Shown in pieces: positions 23,901 through 38,900 of a DNA stretch of 64,000 nucleotides (its first letter is position 1; every line of letters begins with the position of its first letter). The notes beneath the pieces were generated by a model that searched no databases, was not told the DNA's origin, and saw nothing but the letters and a program-made list of their open reading frames with translations. The DNA is from Schistosoma haematobium. Lineage: Eukaryota; Platyhelminthes; Trematoda; Strigeidida; Schistosomatidae. Where the stretch lies: NCBI RefSeq assembly GCF_000699445.3, contig NC_067195.1, positions 65,964,591-66,028,590 on the forward strand, written 5' to 3'. Position numbers and translations under genes: made by a program.

Positions 23901-26900
23901 TCGTGTAGGGTTGCAAAGATATGAAGATCGTTATTATTTTTCTATCCAAATAGAGGTATTATTCAAGAACAGGGTAACGTTTGCGTTTTATAGGCTAGCA
24001 TCACATTGATATTAGTTTCTAACATAAATACTGATTATGACTGTTATTAACAGTACGTAGATAAGTTCAAAAAAAATACGGGAGGTCCTATAGGTCTATT
24101 GTACTTTTATAATCTTTGTGCATTCATTTACCTATAGAATAGCTTGGATACAGCTCTGCCTCATTATATATTTTACTGTTGTCGCTTTAAAACTATTTAT
24201 TTTCTTTTTTGATATGAGAAAGATGAAAACTAGCTCTCGAACCAATAAAAGATCCTGATTTTATCAAAGTTTTCTTTCAAAAACCACGTTGAAGAAGTAA
24301 TACTTAAGTTTATGTTTAATAATACAGTAAAAGTAAGCTTTCTAGTTGGTTACAAAAATATTACACCAATATATTTATGTATTGACTAAAATCGTTTTAC
24401 ATCTGTGTTTATTCAGATTTTTCTATATATATAAACACAGGATTTTGAGTTATTCTGGGTTTCAGGCAATCTTGTGTAATTAGATCCTTTAAGCTTGGTA
24501 TGCCGGGAAGTTATTAAGTAAGCCGTCAGTTATTCATACTATCTGAAATGAAATGTTTAGTTATACAATAAATACAGTAAATTTAAATTTGGTTGTTTCT
24601 TATTTGTGCTACCACTATTTTTGTTTTTAGGACGATTTACGCTACGGTAAACGGATTTATATTTACAGAGACTACACAACTACTCCTAGGTATGTCATAT
24701 TATTATTACTTCTTCCAAGAATTTTCTCCATGTAAGTAAATACTTATTCGTAATATACAATTAGCCGTATTAATAATCGTCATTCAAAGTCTCATTTGGA
24801 AACAAGTACTTTTTGTTTTGTCCATTATTAACTTTTAAACCTGGGGCAAGCCTTTTCTGGTGTTTGGTGTATGCTACTACTTACTCCTGTCACTTCTTGT
24901 GGAGGAGCATAGGCCGCCCACCAACATTCACCATCGAACTCTGTCTTGGTCAATGCTTTCCGGTTGTTTCCACTTCCTATTCATTCTTTTGATGTTTGCT
25001 TCCAATTCTCGGCGTAGTGTGTTCTTTGGCCTTCTTGTTTTCCGTTTTCCTTCAGGATTTCAAGTTAGCGCTTGCCTCGTGATGCAGTTTGATGATTTTT
25101 GAAGTGTATGTCTTATCTACTTCCGACCTCTTTTCCTAAATTCTTCTCCAGTTAGAAGATGATTAAGTCTCTCTCACAGTAGGCAGTTACTAATGGTATC
25201 CAGTCAACGGACATTGAGTATCTTGTGTAGACAATTGTTTATAATTACTTGTGCATGTTTGATGATGGTTGTAGTAGTTCTCGAAGTTTCAGCTCTGTAC
25301 AGTAGAATTGTCTTGACATTCGTATTAAAGATTCTGACTTTGATGTTGGTTCACAGTCATTTTGAGTTCCATATGTTCTGAGACTGTAGGAATGCTGCCT
25401 TTGCTTTGCCAGTTCTCACTTTTAACTTTGTAATACTTAGGAAACGTATATTCACTTGAAAAGATATCAATGTCATTTATGCTTATTCTCCTCGTATAGT
25501 GGTATTGATTACCTCACCACATGAGAAATTCTCATTCTTTAACTGTTGCAGGGGATATCTGTAGAAAAGAGTGAAATGTTGGTCTTTTTAATTGAACAAT
25601 AAATAGAATAAATTTAACATATAAGTCGGCCATTATTCAGCTTTTATTAAATTTGAACTACGTAAGGATCACAAGATTTTATTCGGTTTTGTATTTTGAT
25701 AAACAACTATTGCCATTTTACCAACGAAACGTTTTGTCTTACATGAAATTATTCATTTTTAACCCCATATTTAGAAAATATATAACTATATACTCGAATA
25801 TTGACAATCGTCAAAATCGACCATAAAGTTTTCAATGTGTGAATGCACTTAGTGATTTAATTCCTATTTAAGAAGTAATACATAATTTGAATAATATACA
25901 GTGACGTTTTAAAATTAGATATGTGTGCTTTGGTGTCCTAGAGATTATTCAATGTCCCTTGTATTCATTTATATTATTTTAGTTACTATCGAAGAACGTA
26001 TTCACCAAGTTATAATTATGTGTCTCCTCTACGTCGGTTTCGATCATATAGTAGTCTGTCAGACTATGGGTAAGTCATTCAACCTTTGTGCTAATGAAAA
26101 TAGGGTTACTAGATGTTGGTCTACAAATAATAACCTTGCCTGACAACTTCTTGACTGCTCGAATCTAGTTAAAGACTGGTTGACTTATAAATTTACAGCA
26201 AATGTTGCTCGCGCACTTATTTTTCCAGATTTATCGAGTGCTTAACAATTTTTGGTCTTCTTTACAAACATTTTAGTGTCTGAATTTATAAAACGTTAAT
26301 TAAAGAACTGCATATTTTAGCTTAAATGAAATATATGTACAAAGTGTAACACATCACCTTCTTAAGGAACGATTCAATCTCTTTTTTAAAAGAAAAAAAC
26401 ATTATTTTGTTAGTACAACACTACTGTTGGTAACGCAGTCTTATCAAGTGCCCAATTTATATTCATTTTGTTTACAATATTCACTAGATTATGCTTAACA
26501 AATGTTTTAAACATTTTTACGTCGCTGATTGGATGTACAAATCTAGTTGGTAATGTAGATCTGACATGGTATCTTATCTGAACTAACAGATTAACTTAAC
26601 TACTTCGATATGTAAAACAAAACATTTATTCACATAAATGAACAATTATCAAGAATTTTACTGTAAAAGTTAACGAATAAGTGATGGCTAAATTAGTAAT
26701 TTTGTTAGAGGAAAAACTAGATCTTGTCCTTGAAAATATATGTGAGTAATAAGTTGGCTACTGTTGATCTATAAGTGCTTAGACAGTTATTTCTCTTCAT
26801 ATAACTAATTCACCACGAGAAAATGTTTTAGAACTACCAAAATAACTGTTTAATAAAAATGTGAACGTAATCGTTTGTCGCTTGAACTTATGAGAAACAA

Positions 26901-29900
26901 AGGAATACAGTTGATAGTAATTTTCATTAACGTTATAATAACTGCAGCACAATTTGACTTGATTCTTTGTGTTACAGGAGTTCGAGTTTTGTTCTTTCAG
27001 AACTTCTGGGTTTTTTCTAGTACAACTAAGTATTGATCAAATAACCATTAAAAAACGTGGAGCAACACTCAAACAATTCAGGATTTCTACTCAGAGTATA
27101 CTCTCAAACCATTTTGGAATTAATAAAATAACTATCGATGTATAAATTTTATTATTTGAGTTCTTGTGTAAATCTGTGATTTTCAAAGAGAACTGATTCG
27201 TAATAAGAAATAAGCGGCCATAACTAAATCTAGAAAAAGAAATCTATTAATACAACTTACCTGTTTGATATGTTGTGACAATTAGATGCCTAATTCGGCC
27301 TATATGATACAAACATTTCATATTATTTTAAGACTTAGTTTTTTTGTTGACATTACAGATACTGTTAATCTTTTCATTTTCCTTTTCAATTTAACCACAG
27401 GATGAACTCGCTTTATGGCTATTCATATTCACGTCCAGCTTCTCAGCTTCAAAGAGTAGATATATATGAGTGAGTAAATACTGATTCTTATCTATTATTG
27501 AGAGTTAAACCATTAAATATCTTGTTAATTTGGTTTATTATCTAATGATTTTTCATGATACATAACCAAATCATAAGAAATTTATTAGTTTTTCTACATT
27601 AAACCAAAGTAAGAATCATTTTCTAATATGACGAACACTTGTACAAAATAGCTCAGCTTATGACTAAAGCAAGTACTTGATTGATATGTGATTTAAAAGT
27701 GGTTTGCATTTATTTGGAAATTCTTTAGGTGGCTTATATACAGACTTAAATATAGTGTTTTATTATATCAGATTGGCATAAGGAATATTTTTTGAAATAT
27801 CACGTGCATAAAAGTGAATGTTATTCAGACCGTAACTAATCGCTAATTTTATTCACTAAAGAGTTAGGTAGAATAGTTTCGGCCATCCACTTTTTAAAAT
27901 TAGAAGACCCACTTATACCGTACCTAACTGTTCAAATAAACTGTAGGATTTATGTATACTTTATGTGTACAGTCAGTTACATTCATGAAGAATTTACGCA
28001 TGATAGCTAAACTACTGAAAAGAAAGGCTTACAAAACATACATCAAATAAATATATATACAAGAAATTAAAGTTGTTAATAAGCTACAGATATATTTCGA
28101 AAATATAACATCTAATGTTTATTCAAATTTTCGGGTGATTGATTACCAACCATTTCTTTTCCTTCCAGCGATACTCGGTATAGCAGATATTATTATTAGA
28201 GAACGTTTATCTTTCAGCAGGACTACACCTTTTCTTTTGAGTGTTCATTAATTTTGGTAAGTTTTGATACGAATGTTTTAAATTAACAGACTTCAGAGTA
28301 TTTCCTGGTAAATATATATTGATATTGTCACCTGTTAGTTGGCAGTCTTTACAGTAATTTTACTAAAAAAATAATTTGTAGTTCTTACAGACAACAAAAG
28401 CTCATTGTTTGTAGTTAACTTTCTGTACGCCTAAACATCTGAATAAGTTCCAGAAGAATTTACCCCTTATTTATTTAAGACTTGAATGGTGAAATACTTC
28501 TTTCTCTGTCCGAACACTGTGCTATTCCCTCTGTTTGGTTGTCTTTTCAAATTCATGTGAAATAAATTGTCCTATGAACCTCCATATTTTATCTCTTGAT
28601 CTCACACTGTTTAATGAAAAGTGGTTCATCAGTGTTCGAATGTTTACGCAATAGGAAGACGATTTTCCGTCGGAATCATATCTAATGGAAAGACTCTTAA
28701 GAGACTATATCTTTTTCTCATAATTTTTATGACATTTTCTTATTTTCTAGCAGCATTACTTCTTGAAGTCAAGTTTTATCCAGATAGGGGATAATACTAA
28801 TGAATGAGAATCGAAATGTCGTTTACCAATGAGATGTTAATTAAGTGTACCATAATGTTTGAGTACAGGTTACTTTTATTCGATGTTAACCAACGTTAGT
28901 CCATAGTCTTATGCGTAGTTCATACGCCTCGGTAGTAGTTTGGTATACAATACCAGCTCTTAAAATTGAGCGAACTCCTTTAAAAGTGATGTGAGTTTTA
29001 TAGACAGCTTTTTTCTAGTGCCTAGTTTTATGTGAAATTCATGACAAAATTTATAGTAGATAGATTTCCGACTCAAAAATTTTAAGATATCTATAATTTT
29101 ATGGAGCTGATAGTGGTACATTGAAGTCTGAAGAATTTCATCAAATATTGTATATCCTTTTCACTTCAAACTTTTTAACTAGAAATCCTTGTTCATAAGC
29201 TGATATTGGCTGGATGATCATATACAAAACCCAACCACTGACCAACTGTGAAATTCTGGTGTAGCACGTGTAAGAACTGCACCCGTTTAGCTCCGAAAGA
29301 GTTGAACTCAAAAAAGTAGTGCCACCAACATATAACGGTGCAAGATACTTGACAGCAAAATGTACTTCTAAGTTCTGTTTTACATGGTGATTAAAAACCT
29401 GGAACTGATATTTTTGGAGACACCAACTAATTGACGTCTTTTCTCAATTTTATTTTATTTGAGGTTTGAAATGTGGTTTTTGTCTATTGTTACTAACAGG
29501 TGGATGAAATCACGTGTTCTTTCTAATTTTTCTACAAAGTGAGGTATTTCGCTCTCATCGAAACATATTAATGGATTAACGTACAGAATAAAATGAACGT
29601 GACGTTTTTGTTGCCATGTGATTTATTTCATGTAACGTAGATTTGTTTTTGTGAAATATAAATTGTTATTTCCACATATTTTTATATTTCTCATTGTGTA
29701 AAAATATTAGGATGAAAGTGTTCGGCGAAAATAAAACGTCATCATACTAGTACTCAATTCTTCATTGAAATTGATACTTGATAAAATTGCTCATATTATG
29801 CTATGTATGTAATTGCAAACAAGAAGGTAGATAGAAGTTAGATTATATGACTACTGTTGGTTATTTAATCCCATGTAACTGCACTCTCGTTTTAACGGAA

Positions 29901-32900
29901 CATGAACTGATATCAAGTAATCGCCATTGGATCATTTGGGATTTAACAATACTTATTTTTGGGTTTAATATTAAAGCATTCATCGAAGTGATAGTTACCT
30001 AAATTGGGTGTTTACAGCCAATTCTCGTAAAATGATCTATTTGGATTGTTCTTTCTACGGTAAATACATATTATCAAAAATATTTTTGATGTTCCGTTCA
30101 AAATCACCAATTCCATAAGACCATAGTGCACATTGATGAACGCTTATAGAAACATTTTTCGTGAACTGTTTATTTTGGCGTGATTTAGGGAAACAGTTCC
30201 CAGCGATAGGTGCAGATGGTATCGAATTTAGACTTCTTATTTTAGGAGTTGCCAAAATGTGGTTATCATTTTTTTTATTTTAATAAATAATAAGCATCTC
30301 ATTGATGAGTTCCTGGTCAATTATAATTTGCTCTTTTGATGAATGAAGGTATATATAGTTATTTTTGTGATAAAAGAAAACTATATTTAGTGTTCTTGCA
30401 GAATTTGAACGATAGTAATAAAATGAACTTGGGGAAAAAGCGTTTATTTACTCATCTACTGTGATATGAAAATTTACAATGCTGCTTTTGATACCTTACA
30501 GTAATGGATATCTATAAAAATAATGCTGAAGTCAGAGATGAGCCAGCTTCTCTATTAAATGAGCCACATAGAAGCAGATGGTAGGTCACGTGAGGAGTAA
30601 GTATTAAAATGCAAAATGTTTTTAATTAAAGTGCTGATATGCATCATTTATTAATGAAACCAGTATTTGATTGCATAACCATTAGGATTAACAACGTCAC
30701 TTTATCAATATAATGAATACAACTGAGTTCAGTTTTTTCACAAGTGTCGTTCACTGTGACAATCATCAGTGAGTCTAGATTCGCGTCTTTTATTTGACTT
30801 CTACTTCTCAACTCTTTGAACTATATGCATGAAAATTCTTGTTCACAAATACATATTAACTGTAAGAAATGATCATGTTACGCACGAATCTTTGGAATTT
30901 GTGAAGCTTATCATCTAGAAATAACAAACTGAAGTTATTGGATGTTACATCACGTAAAGGTTTATTCGGAACATTATCAGATTTCGGGTATATCGATTCA
31001 ATGTGAAAATCATGAACACTTATTTCTGTCAAAAGAAGATGAAGCGGTCAGTGAATATTATTGGGTTTTAAACGTTCTATAATCTTTGAAAACTTATGAA
31101 CATTCATTTTTAGGCATTAAAATAAAGCAGTATTTGGTGTACGATTGTCTAAATAAACAAAATGCAATTCAACCAATAAGAATCAATTTATGAAACATAA
31201 GGTGAAACATTTTATGATGCCATGTTTCTTTGAAATAATTTTGTAATTTCTCGGTTGTGGCCCGTTAAATAAATATTTTTTATCATAAGGTTTTTTAACT
31301 AATAACGAGCTTTAGTTTACACACATCTAGATAACGATAATGATTGTTCCATTATTACTAGTTAGGGTCTGAATTATCTCATTATTAATAATGAGTGAGA
31401 TTTGACCAGTTTTTATTGGGATGTATGCATTTGGAACGTTTTCGTTTAATATGGCCATTTTTTTCACAGCTTTCGAATGGATGGACTGCACGACTCATCC
31501 TATTTGGGAACTGTCAGTTGGATATTCCTGTATCTCATTGTTGACGTTTACACTGAGACTTGAAACAGGGTTAATAAGCTAGGGCTGTTTGGACTCTTGA
31601 AGAGATGGGTGTTGGGTTGAAGTCTCAGTGTGAACATTATCATGGGAATTCAGATAAATCTAACTACTGGCTCCCAAATACGCAAAAAGGCACGTCATAA
31701 ATTCTTCCACTAATCACAGTCCATCTTTTTTGAAAAGTAATTTTCTCAAATGAATGTAAATAGCTCAATATTTCAGAGACGAAAATTTTCTTTTCGATGA
31801 AATCATTTACTTAAACTGTATATTTGTGTTTACAGTTTTGTGGAAAATATATGTCTATAGAAGGATTGAAAATTGATTCTAGACTTTGATTATCAGATGA
31901 GGTTATGCAATAATCAAGGGGTAATAAAAGAATGTAAGGATCAAAATAATTTACGGGTCAGATTATTGTTCGGTTGATAGATGTGAAGAAAAACGACAAA
32001 TATGATGGTCATAAAAATAAAAACTGAATCATAATCAATAAAACTTGTTTAAATGTGATAATAATGACTGATTACAGTTTAAAATTACAAAACACTAATT
32101 TAAAAAATCAATAATAAAAATAATAAAACGAAACAACCGAAACATATCACTGAAGGGAATTAGGGCCAAAGAAGGGTGAGAGGTTGGACCTTGTCCTCAC
32201 ACACCACTGTGAGGATGTAATCGACATTCAGCACCTTCTCCCCGCTAGTGAATAGTGATCATGTCGTACTGTACTTTAAGTTTAGGACACATGGTATACA
32301 ATTTGTATTTACTTCATCCCGTCTGAATATCTGGTGAGCTAGTATTCTGACAATCAGAGACTGTACTATTTCGACTAACTGCTCGGTCGACGCGGATGGA
32401 TCGATCGGAGGCAAATGGAATAAGTTTAAGGCTACATTTGAACGCATTGGTCAACACGTAAACTATCACATTGCCCTCCATGGATTAATAAGGGAACCCG
32501 GAAGTTGTTGAAGCATAGGAAACACTTCTGGGACTTGTTCTTGTTGACAGGACACGCATCATTTAAGTATGAATATAAAAAATTCGGAATATATATAGCT
32601 AAATCCCGTACAACTTACGAAAGACAGTCGGCACATGATAGCCGTACTTGTTCGAAACAATTGTTTCCGTATGTTATACGGCGAATGAAACGTAGAGATG
32701 GTATTCCTCCGTTATTGTTTCACAAAAGTTCAGATTTACTAGCTGAATCAGATCGGGCAAAAGCCGAGACTTTTTCAAACTATTTTAACGAAGTTCACTC
32801 TACGTCCATTGTTACAAATACTTGTTCCCATCACACCAAGATATCATCCGTAGGATCTGTACATGTGGCTGAGTAAACTGTTCTTCCATTGATTACTAAC

Positions 32901-35900
32901 CTCAAACCTGGTAAGATACCGGGCCCTGACGGGTTACGTCCACGGCTGCTGTCATCTCTTGCGGACATTATTTCAAAACCGCTGGCGTCACTCTTCAACA
33001 TGTCCCTTTCACTCGTCCAACTTCCTAGAGATTGAAAAGACGCTATAGTCAGTCCTATATTTAAGGATGGTCAGATACAGATCGTATCCAACTACCGGCC
33101 TGTCAGTTTAACCAGCATAGTCGTTAAGTTACTTGAAAAGATAATTCGGGTTAAGCTACTAAGTCAAATAGATTCACACAATCTGTTAACTCCCGAGCAA
33201 CATCGGTTTACTTGTTGCGAGAGGGAATTGAACAGCAGCCCTAGATAACGGTCTGTCTGTCGATGTGATATTTATAGATTTTAGCAAAGCGCTTGACAAG
33301 GTTTCACACTTAGATCTTATTCAGAAGCTCTCAAGCTTCGGAATAATAGGTGCTGTATAACAATGGATAGGAAACTTCTTATGTGACCGCGGACAGAGAA
33401 TGAGGGTCAATCGAACTCTATCCGGATGGAAGCCGGTCAAAATTGGTGTACCCCAAGGCACCGTCTTATGCCATCTACTTTCCCTTTTCTACGTTAACGA
33501 ATTACCGCTGTTGCTTAAGTCGTCAACATTATTGTTTGCGGATGTTGTAAAGATCTGGAGAACAATAAAAAGTGAGGCTGGTCATTTTGATCTTCAAGCT
33601 GACTTAGATGAATTAGTTACATGGGCTCGAGGTTGGGGTTTAGAAGTTAATTCTAGGAAGAGTGTGCTCATGCACATCAGAAACGGTAATAATTACCACT
33701 ATACTATTGATAATACATCTCTTCCACGCGTTCAAGAACATAAAAACTTAGGGGTAATAATAAGTCATGACTTGAAAACAACTACGCATCGCAACGCAGC
33801 TGCTGTCAAAGGTTTTCGTGAGTTATGGTCACTTTGCCGAGCGTTCAAATCTTTTGACGAGGAAATGTTTCAAATTTTATGCAACAACTACGTTAGACCA
33901 CACTTAGAGCACTGTATCCAAGGAGCTAGCTCATGTCTGATAAAGGCTACTAACTCCCTTGAGCGTGTTTAGCGTGTGGGAACAAAATTAGTGAAGAGTC
34001 TTTCCAAACTACCTTAGGATGAGTGCTTAAAACGCCTAAACCTTTTCCCCTTGTTGTATCGTGGGGCACCAGGTGACCTTATATTAGCATTTCGCATCTT
34101 TAATTATGATTTGGGTATTAATATATCTTATCTTTTTGCTCCCTTCAGCACTAATAATCCCCGGGGTCATAGCAAGAAGGTCCACAAATCGCGATCTAGT
34201 AAACTTAAAGTGGGGTCCTGTTTTTCTCATTGAGTAGTCAATGACTGGAACGCCTTACCCGAAAAAGTGGTACCAGCCTCATCAGAGACTATTTCCAATG
34301 AGAAGTTTAACCTTCACTAGAAGTCAATCTATCAGGATTAACACAGGTTCACCAACCTACTATCCTTATTACTGAAGACTGGACGCATCGTTATTGCACG
34401 CAAAGTTTGGACTTGAGTTGGTGGATTGCCGGTGTCTCAGCAGTGTATAATATATTGATTCGACTTCCCGTCAATCCAATTCCTTTGACTGTGTAGATTA
34501 TTTTAAAAGAAGACTCCTTTGGAGTGGTGTCCATAGTTGATTAAATGCTTCTGTGTTGAACTAGTAACTGTTTTACATCCTCCTTTTAAGAGCCATGCCG
34601 GGTAGTGTGCAGAGATGCGTTTGGAAAGTGATCGCTTTGTGCTGCCAATGTAACCTGCCCCACATGAGTAAGTAAATTTATAGATGAACATTGGTGTAGT
34701 CCTAAGCGGAAGTTTATCCTTAACACATCCGTGAATGGAAGGCCGGCTTGAGAAGACAATTCAGAACTTAGCTGAGTAAAACGTTTTCTTCAACGATTTT
34801 GAAATCCGTTTATTCAAAACTTTAGCAGCCGTATCTCCTTTAAATTCAATATTTATAAAATGAGTTTTCTTTTTTACTGTTGGTGCTTTTTCCGGATAAT
34901 GTCTAGGTGTTAAGTTACTATCGACGAATCTTCGTGGATAACCATTTCTAATGAGAGTCCGTCGAAGTTGAAGTAGTTCTCCATCCATCGTGTTCATACA
35001 ACTATAAATACGAATGTACAGCTTAAGTAAATGATTTCATCAAAAAAAATTCTTCGCTGAATTCTCTTTATTTTGATTCAATGACACAATGGGTTATTTT
35101 AATTAGCTAAATATTTATTTATACTAAATCACTGAAACGGTGTTTAATGCATTAAAATTAATGAAAATCATTTGTAAAATATCAGTTATTAATTAAAAGT
35201 ATGATCCGATTATTGTAATTTCACTGTATAATCGTTAAATTTGATTCATTTGTTGCAACCGTGTACTCCCAAAATGATTGTAACTAACTATAAAAATTAC
35301 ACTAGGAATCAAATAATTAGATTTGATAAATTAATCAATGTAAGTTTATTCTTATCATTTGCTTATTAAACGAAATTGATGAATACAAAAGTTAATTGTC
35401 CTTCCAAACAAAAATGAAACTGTAAGGAAACTTTTCTCAAAATTTAAAATGCTTAGAAAAAGTATTGATGTTACTATCATTATTTCACCTAGTATTAAGT
35501 GATTTGTAAAAGATACCTTAAAGAAAATTGAATGATGATAAATAAAGCGATAATTGTTCCTCCTTTTAACTTTGATCAAATGATTGTCACACTAAATACC
35601 TGAATCGTTTGTTGAATAAATTATCATTGACTGAGTTTAGTTTGTTTATAATTGAATTAGAAGTAATATCATTACCTGAGATTGGTTATTCTGTCACATT
35701 CTCTGTTGTATCACGCATCATCTTATTGTAGCACATTTCCTATCATGGGAGTTTGTAAAATACGAATACATTTTCCAGATCAGTTCATTGGTTTATAACA
35801 AGTTACTGGGATTATGCTTTAAACTTTATGCATGATAACATTTACAAGATGAATGAATGTCATAAAAGGCAATAATGAAGTAATTCTCTTGTAATCTATT

Positions 35901-38900
35901 TATTTGAAATTGATAACAACATTGAATTCTTATTGATTTAAAAACAAAATACTATTAAAAATTACCATAGCCATAAAGTTAACCTGAAATTTCATTGAAT
36001 AATCAAATAACGTCGTCTATGTAGTACAAAGGTGTGAAGTTATCTGCGCGTCGCAAAGACTTACTATTATTGGATCAAGTTATCCACAAACTTAACATGA
36101 AAAACTAGTTGTTTTTAAGTAATTAAACAGCTTAATGAAAATCTCTTGAGAAGGAAATACACCATTCTCGTGGGTTGTAAGGCTTTTTAGTCGTTTTTCA
36201 AACGGATACCTCGGATAATCTGATCTGATCAAATATTTCACTATCCATAACGAAGGAAATCTAGCTGAAATTCATTTAAAGTGTAGCGGTAAATAAATCC
36301 CCAAAATAAATAGCATTAAGTTTTCGACATTGGATGCTGACCATATGTTTTAGTGGACTCATCTAGCTGAAGGCGCTCGGTCAGGCATCCGCACCAGATC
36401 ACGTGTGTTAACGCCGTGCTCAACACCAACCGCAATCGCTAGCCAGATTAGATCAGAGAATTCCGATATATTGGTCATCGCCAAATATACTCTTCCGGTC
36501 TCCTCGACTCTGTCTTTTGATTTCTCTTGGTGGGAACGAAATATATTAGAAGGTGTTACTGGTAGAAGCGTTGTCAAACACTGAATACCTGTGACATCAT
36601 CATTGGTGAACCCAACGTGATCTGGTACACCTAATTGCAACTGTGAGTCTGTTCTTTTTTGGGATTTTTATATATCATTGCCTTATTTTTTACTTTTTTT
36701 AAACATTGTGATTTTTTTTTCGTGTTTTTTCTTGGATATATATATATTTTCCCCTCGTTCATTATCGTACTTCATACTTCATCATGACTGAACAGACACC
36801 TAAAGTACTCAAGCTTAAGACTTTGTCCCCACCTTCGTTTCAACTGATGCCTTTCTGGCCCGACAACATCGAAGCCTGGTTTTGCTACGCAGAAGCCGAC
36901 TTCTCCGAGCACGGCGTGATCGACACACGTGCACAATTCCTCGCAGTAGTCAAGGCACTACCGCGCGAATTCAACAGGTACGTAACACCTAGTATGTTTA
37001 CTAGTGATGTTTCCGATCCTTACGAAATCTTAAAACGCTCGATTCTTAAACGAGGAGATCTAACCGATCGACAAAGGTTAGATCAACTCTTCAATAACAT
37101 CGACCTGCAACACGGTTCTGCGACAGACATGTTGCAACGGATGAGAGAGGTTATAGGCCTAAGAACTTTCGACGAAGGTCTATTCAAACAACTCTTCTTG
37201 TCAAAACTTCCCCAACAGGTGCAAGCAGTTCTGGTCTCGTTCCAGAACAACGGCTTAGACGAGCTAGCTGCATCTGCCGACCGCATTCTAGAAATTACGA
37301 AACCTACTACCGAGGTATTTTCAGTCAAAGAAAAGCCTCACACGACTCAGAATGATATAACCGACTTATGTCACACACTCACGCGTTATCTTAGTCTTCG
37401 TACCGACCGTAAGAGATCACGCACACCACGTAGAAGCATTTCTCGTAAGCGATCTGTCTCTAGACCACGAGAGACAGATAACCCCGACTGGTGCTGGTAT
37501 CATAACCAGTATGGAAAGCTTTCCAGAAATTGCAGAAAACCCTGCAATTTTCCCAACACGAAACCGACTGATTCGAAAAACAATTCGGGAAACTTCCAGG
37601 CCGGCACGCGTTAACGGCAACCGTAGCCGGCGAACAAAGCCGTCTGTTATTCGTCACAGATGTGACAACGAGAGTTCGCTACCTCGTCGACACTGGCGCA
37701 GAAGTTAGCGTCCTCCCAGCAAATCCTAACGACCGACTTCACGAATCGACCCTAAACTTACAGGCGGCAAACGGAAAACCGATCGCTACATATGGCAAAA
37801 GGTACGTTTACCTTAACGTGGGTTTACGCAAACCCATTCACTGGATTTTCGTTGTTGCAGATGTTTCTATGCCAATCATTGGTATGGACCTTCTACAACA
37901 CCACAATCTGATCATCGACACGCGCAAACGGAGGCTAGTAGACGGGAACACTAATTTGTCCGTTTGCGTAACTTCTTTTACTGGTTGTAGAGTATCCCCA
38001 GTCACAGTTAAACATATGATAGACCCACTCTATCAAGGTTTTGCTGGCCTGGAATGAATAAAGACGTGAGGGAGTGGGCACGCTCCTGTGTAAGCTGCCA
38101 AAAATCTAAGGTTATCAGACACAATAAATGTCCCTTAGGCTCGTTTAAAACTCCCGATGCCCGTTTCGACCATGTTCATCTGGATTTGGTAGGACCTTTA
38201 CCAGATTCAAATGGATACTCTTATCTCTTAACCTGCGTTGACCGTTTCACTCGATGGCCAGAAGCAGTACCTATCAAGGACAGCACTGCTGAAACAGTGG
38301 CCCGCACCTTCGTCGAACGATGGGTAGCAAACTTCGGTTGCCCTTCAACCATCACTACAGACCGCGGACGTCAGTTTGAATCTGATCTTTTCCGTCGTCT
38401 GACCACACTTTTAGGAATCACTCGCTTCCGAACGACCGCCTACCATCCACAAGCAAACGGGTTGGTAGAACGTTTTCACCGACAACTGAAAGCTTCGCTA
38501 TCAGCAGCAAACGTTTCACAGTGGACCGACGCTCTTCCACTCGTCTTACTAGGTATCCGCAATGCAGTGAAAGCTGACATTGGATACACTGCGTCTCAAC
38601 TCGTTTATGGAACGACACTTCGACTTCCAGGAGAATTCGTGGATCCTTCATCCTCTTCAATGAACATGGATCTAACCTCCTACACGAACAGGCTTACAAA
38701 CGCAATGCGTTCAGTTAAACCTGCTTTCACTCGACCTCAATCAACTGATGTTTTCGTTCAACCTGGCTTACGATATAGTACACACGTTTTCATTCGTCGA
38801 GACTCGCATCGACGACCATTCGAATCAGCATACGAAGGACCCTTCAAAGTTCTTCAACGTGAATCTAAGTACTATATAGTCGATAAGAACGGAACAAACG

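Noticed and set aside
25193..25381. A hydrophobic 62-codon plus-strand ORF resembling a membrane protein
   Set aside because: It is the antisense of RTE reverse transcriptase, and a near copy occurs antisense to the RTE at 18412-18666.
28169..28177. A 9-bp internal version of the module A terminal exon
   Set aside because: It needs the weak donor GTATAG and a following phase-2 exon. The stop-containing terminal exon is simpler. Left as a possibility only.
36359..36640. A 93-codon minus-strand ORF
   Set aside because: It lies in the gypsy 5' LTR and recurs at 39649-39867 in the 3' LTR. It is antisense to the element and has no domain.
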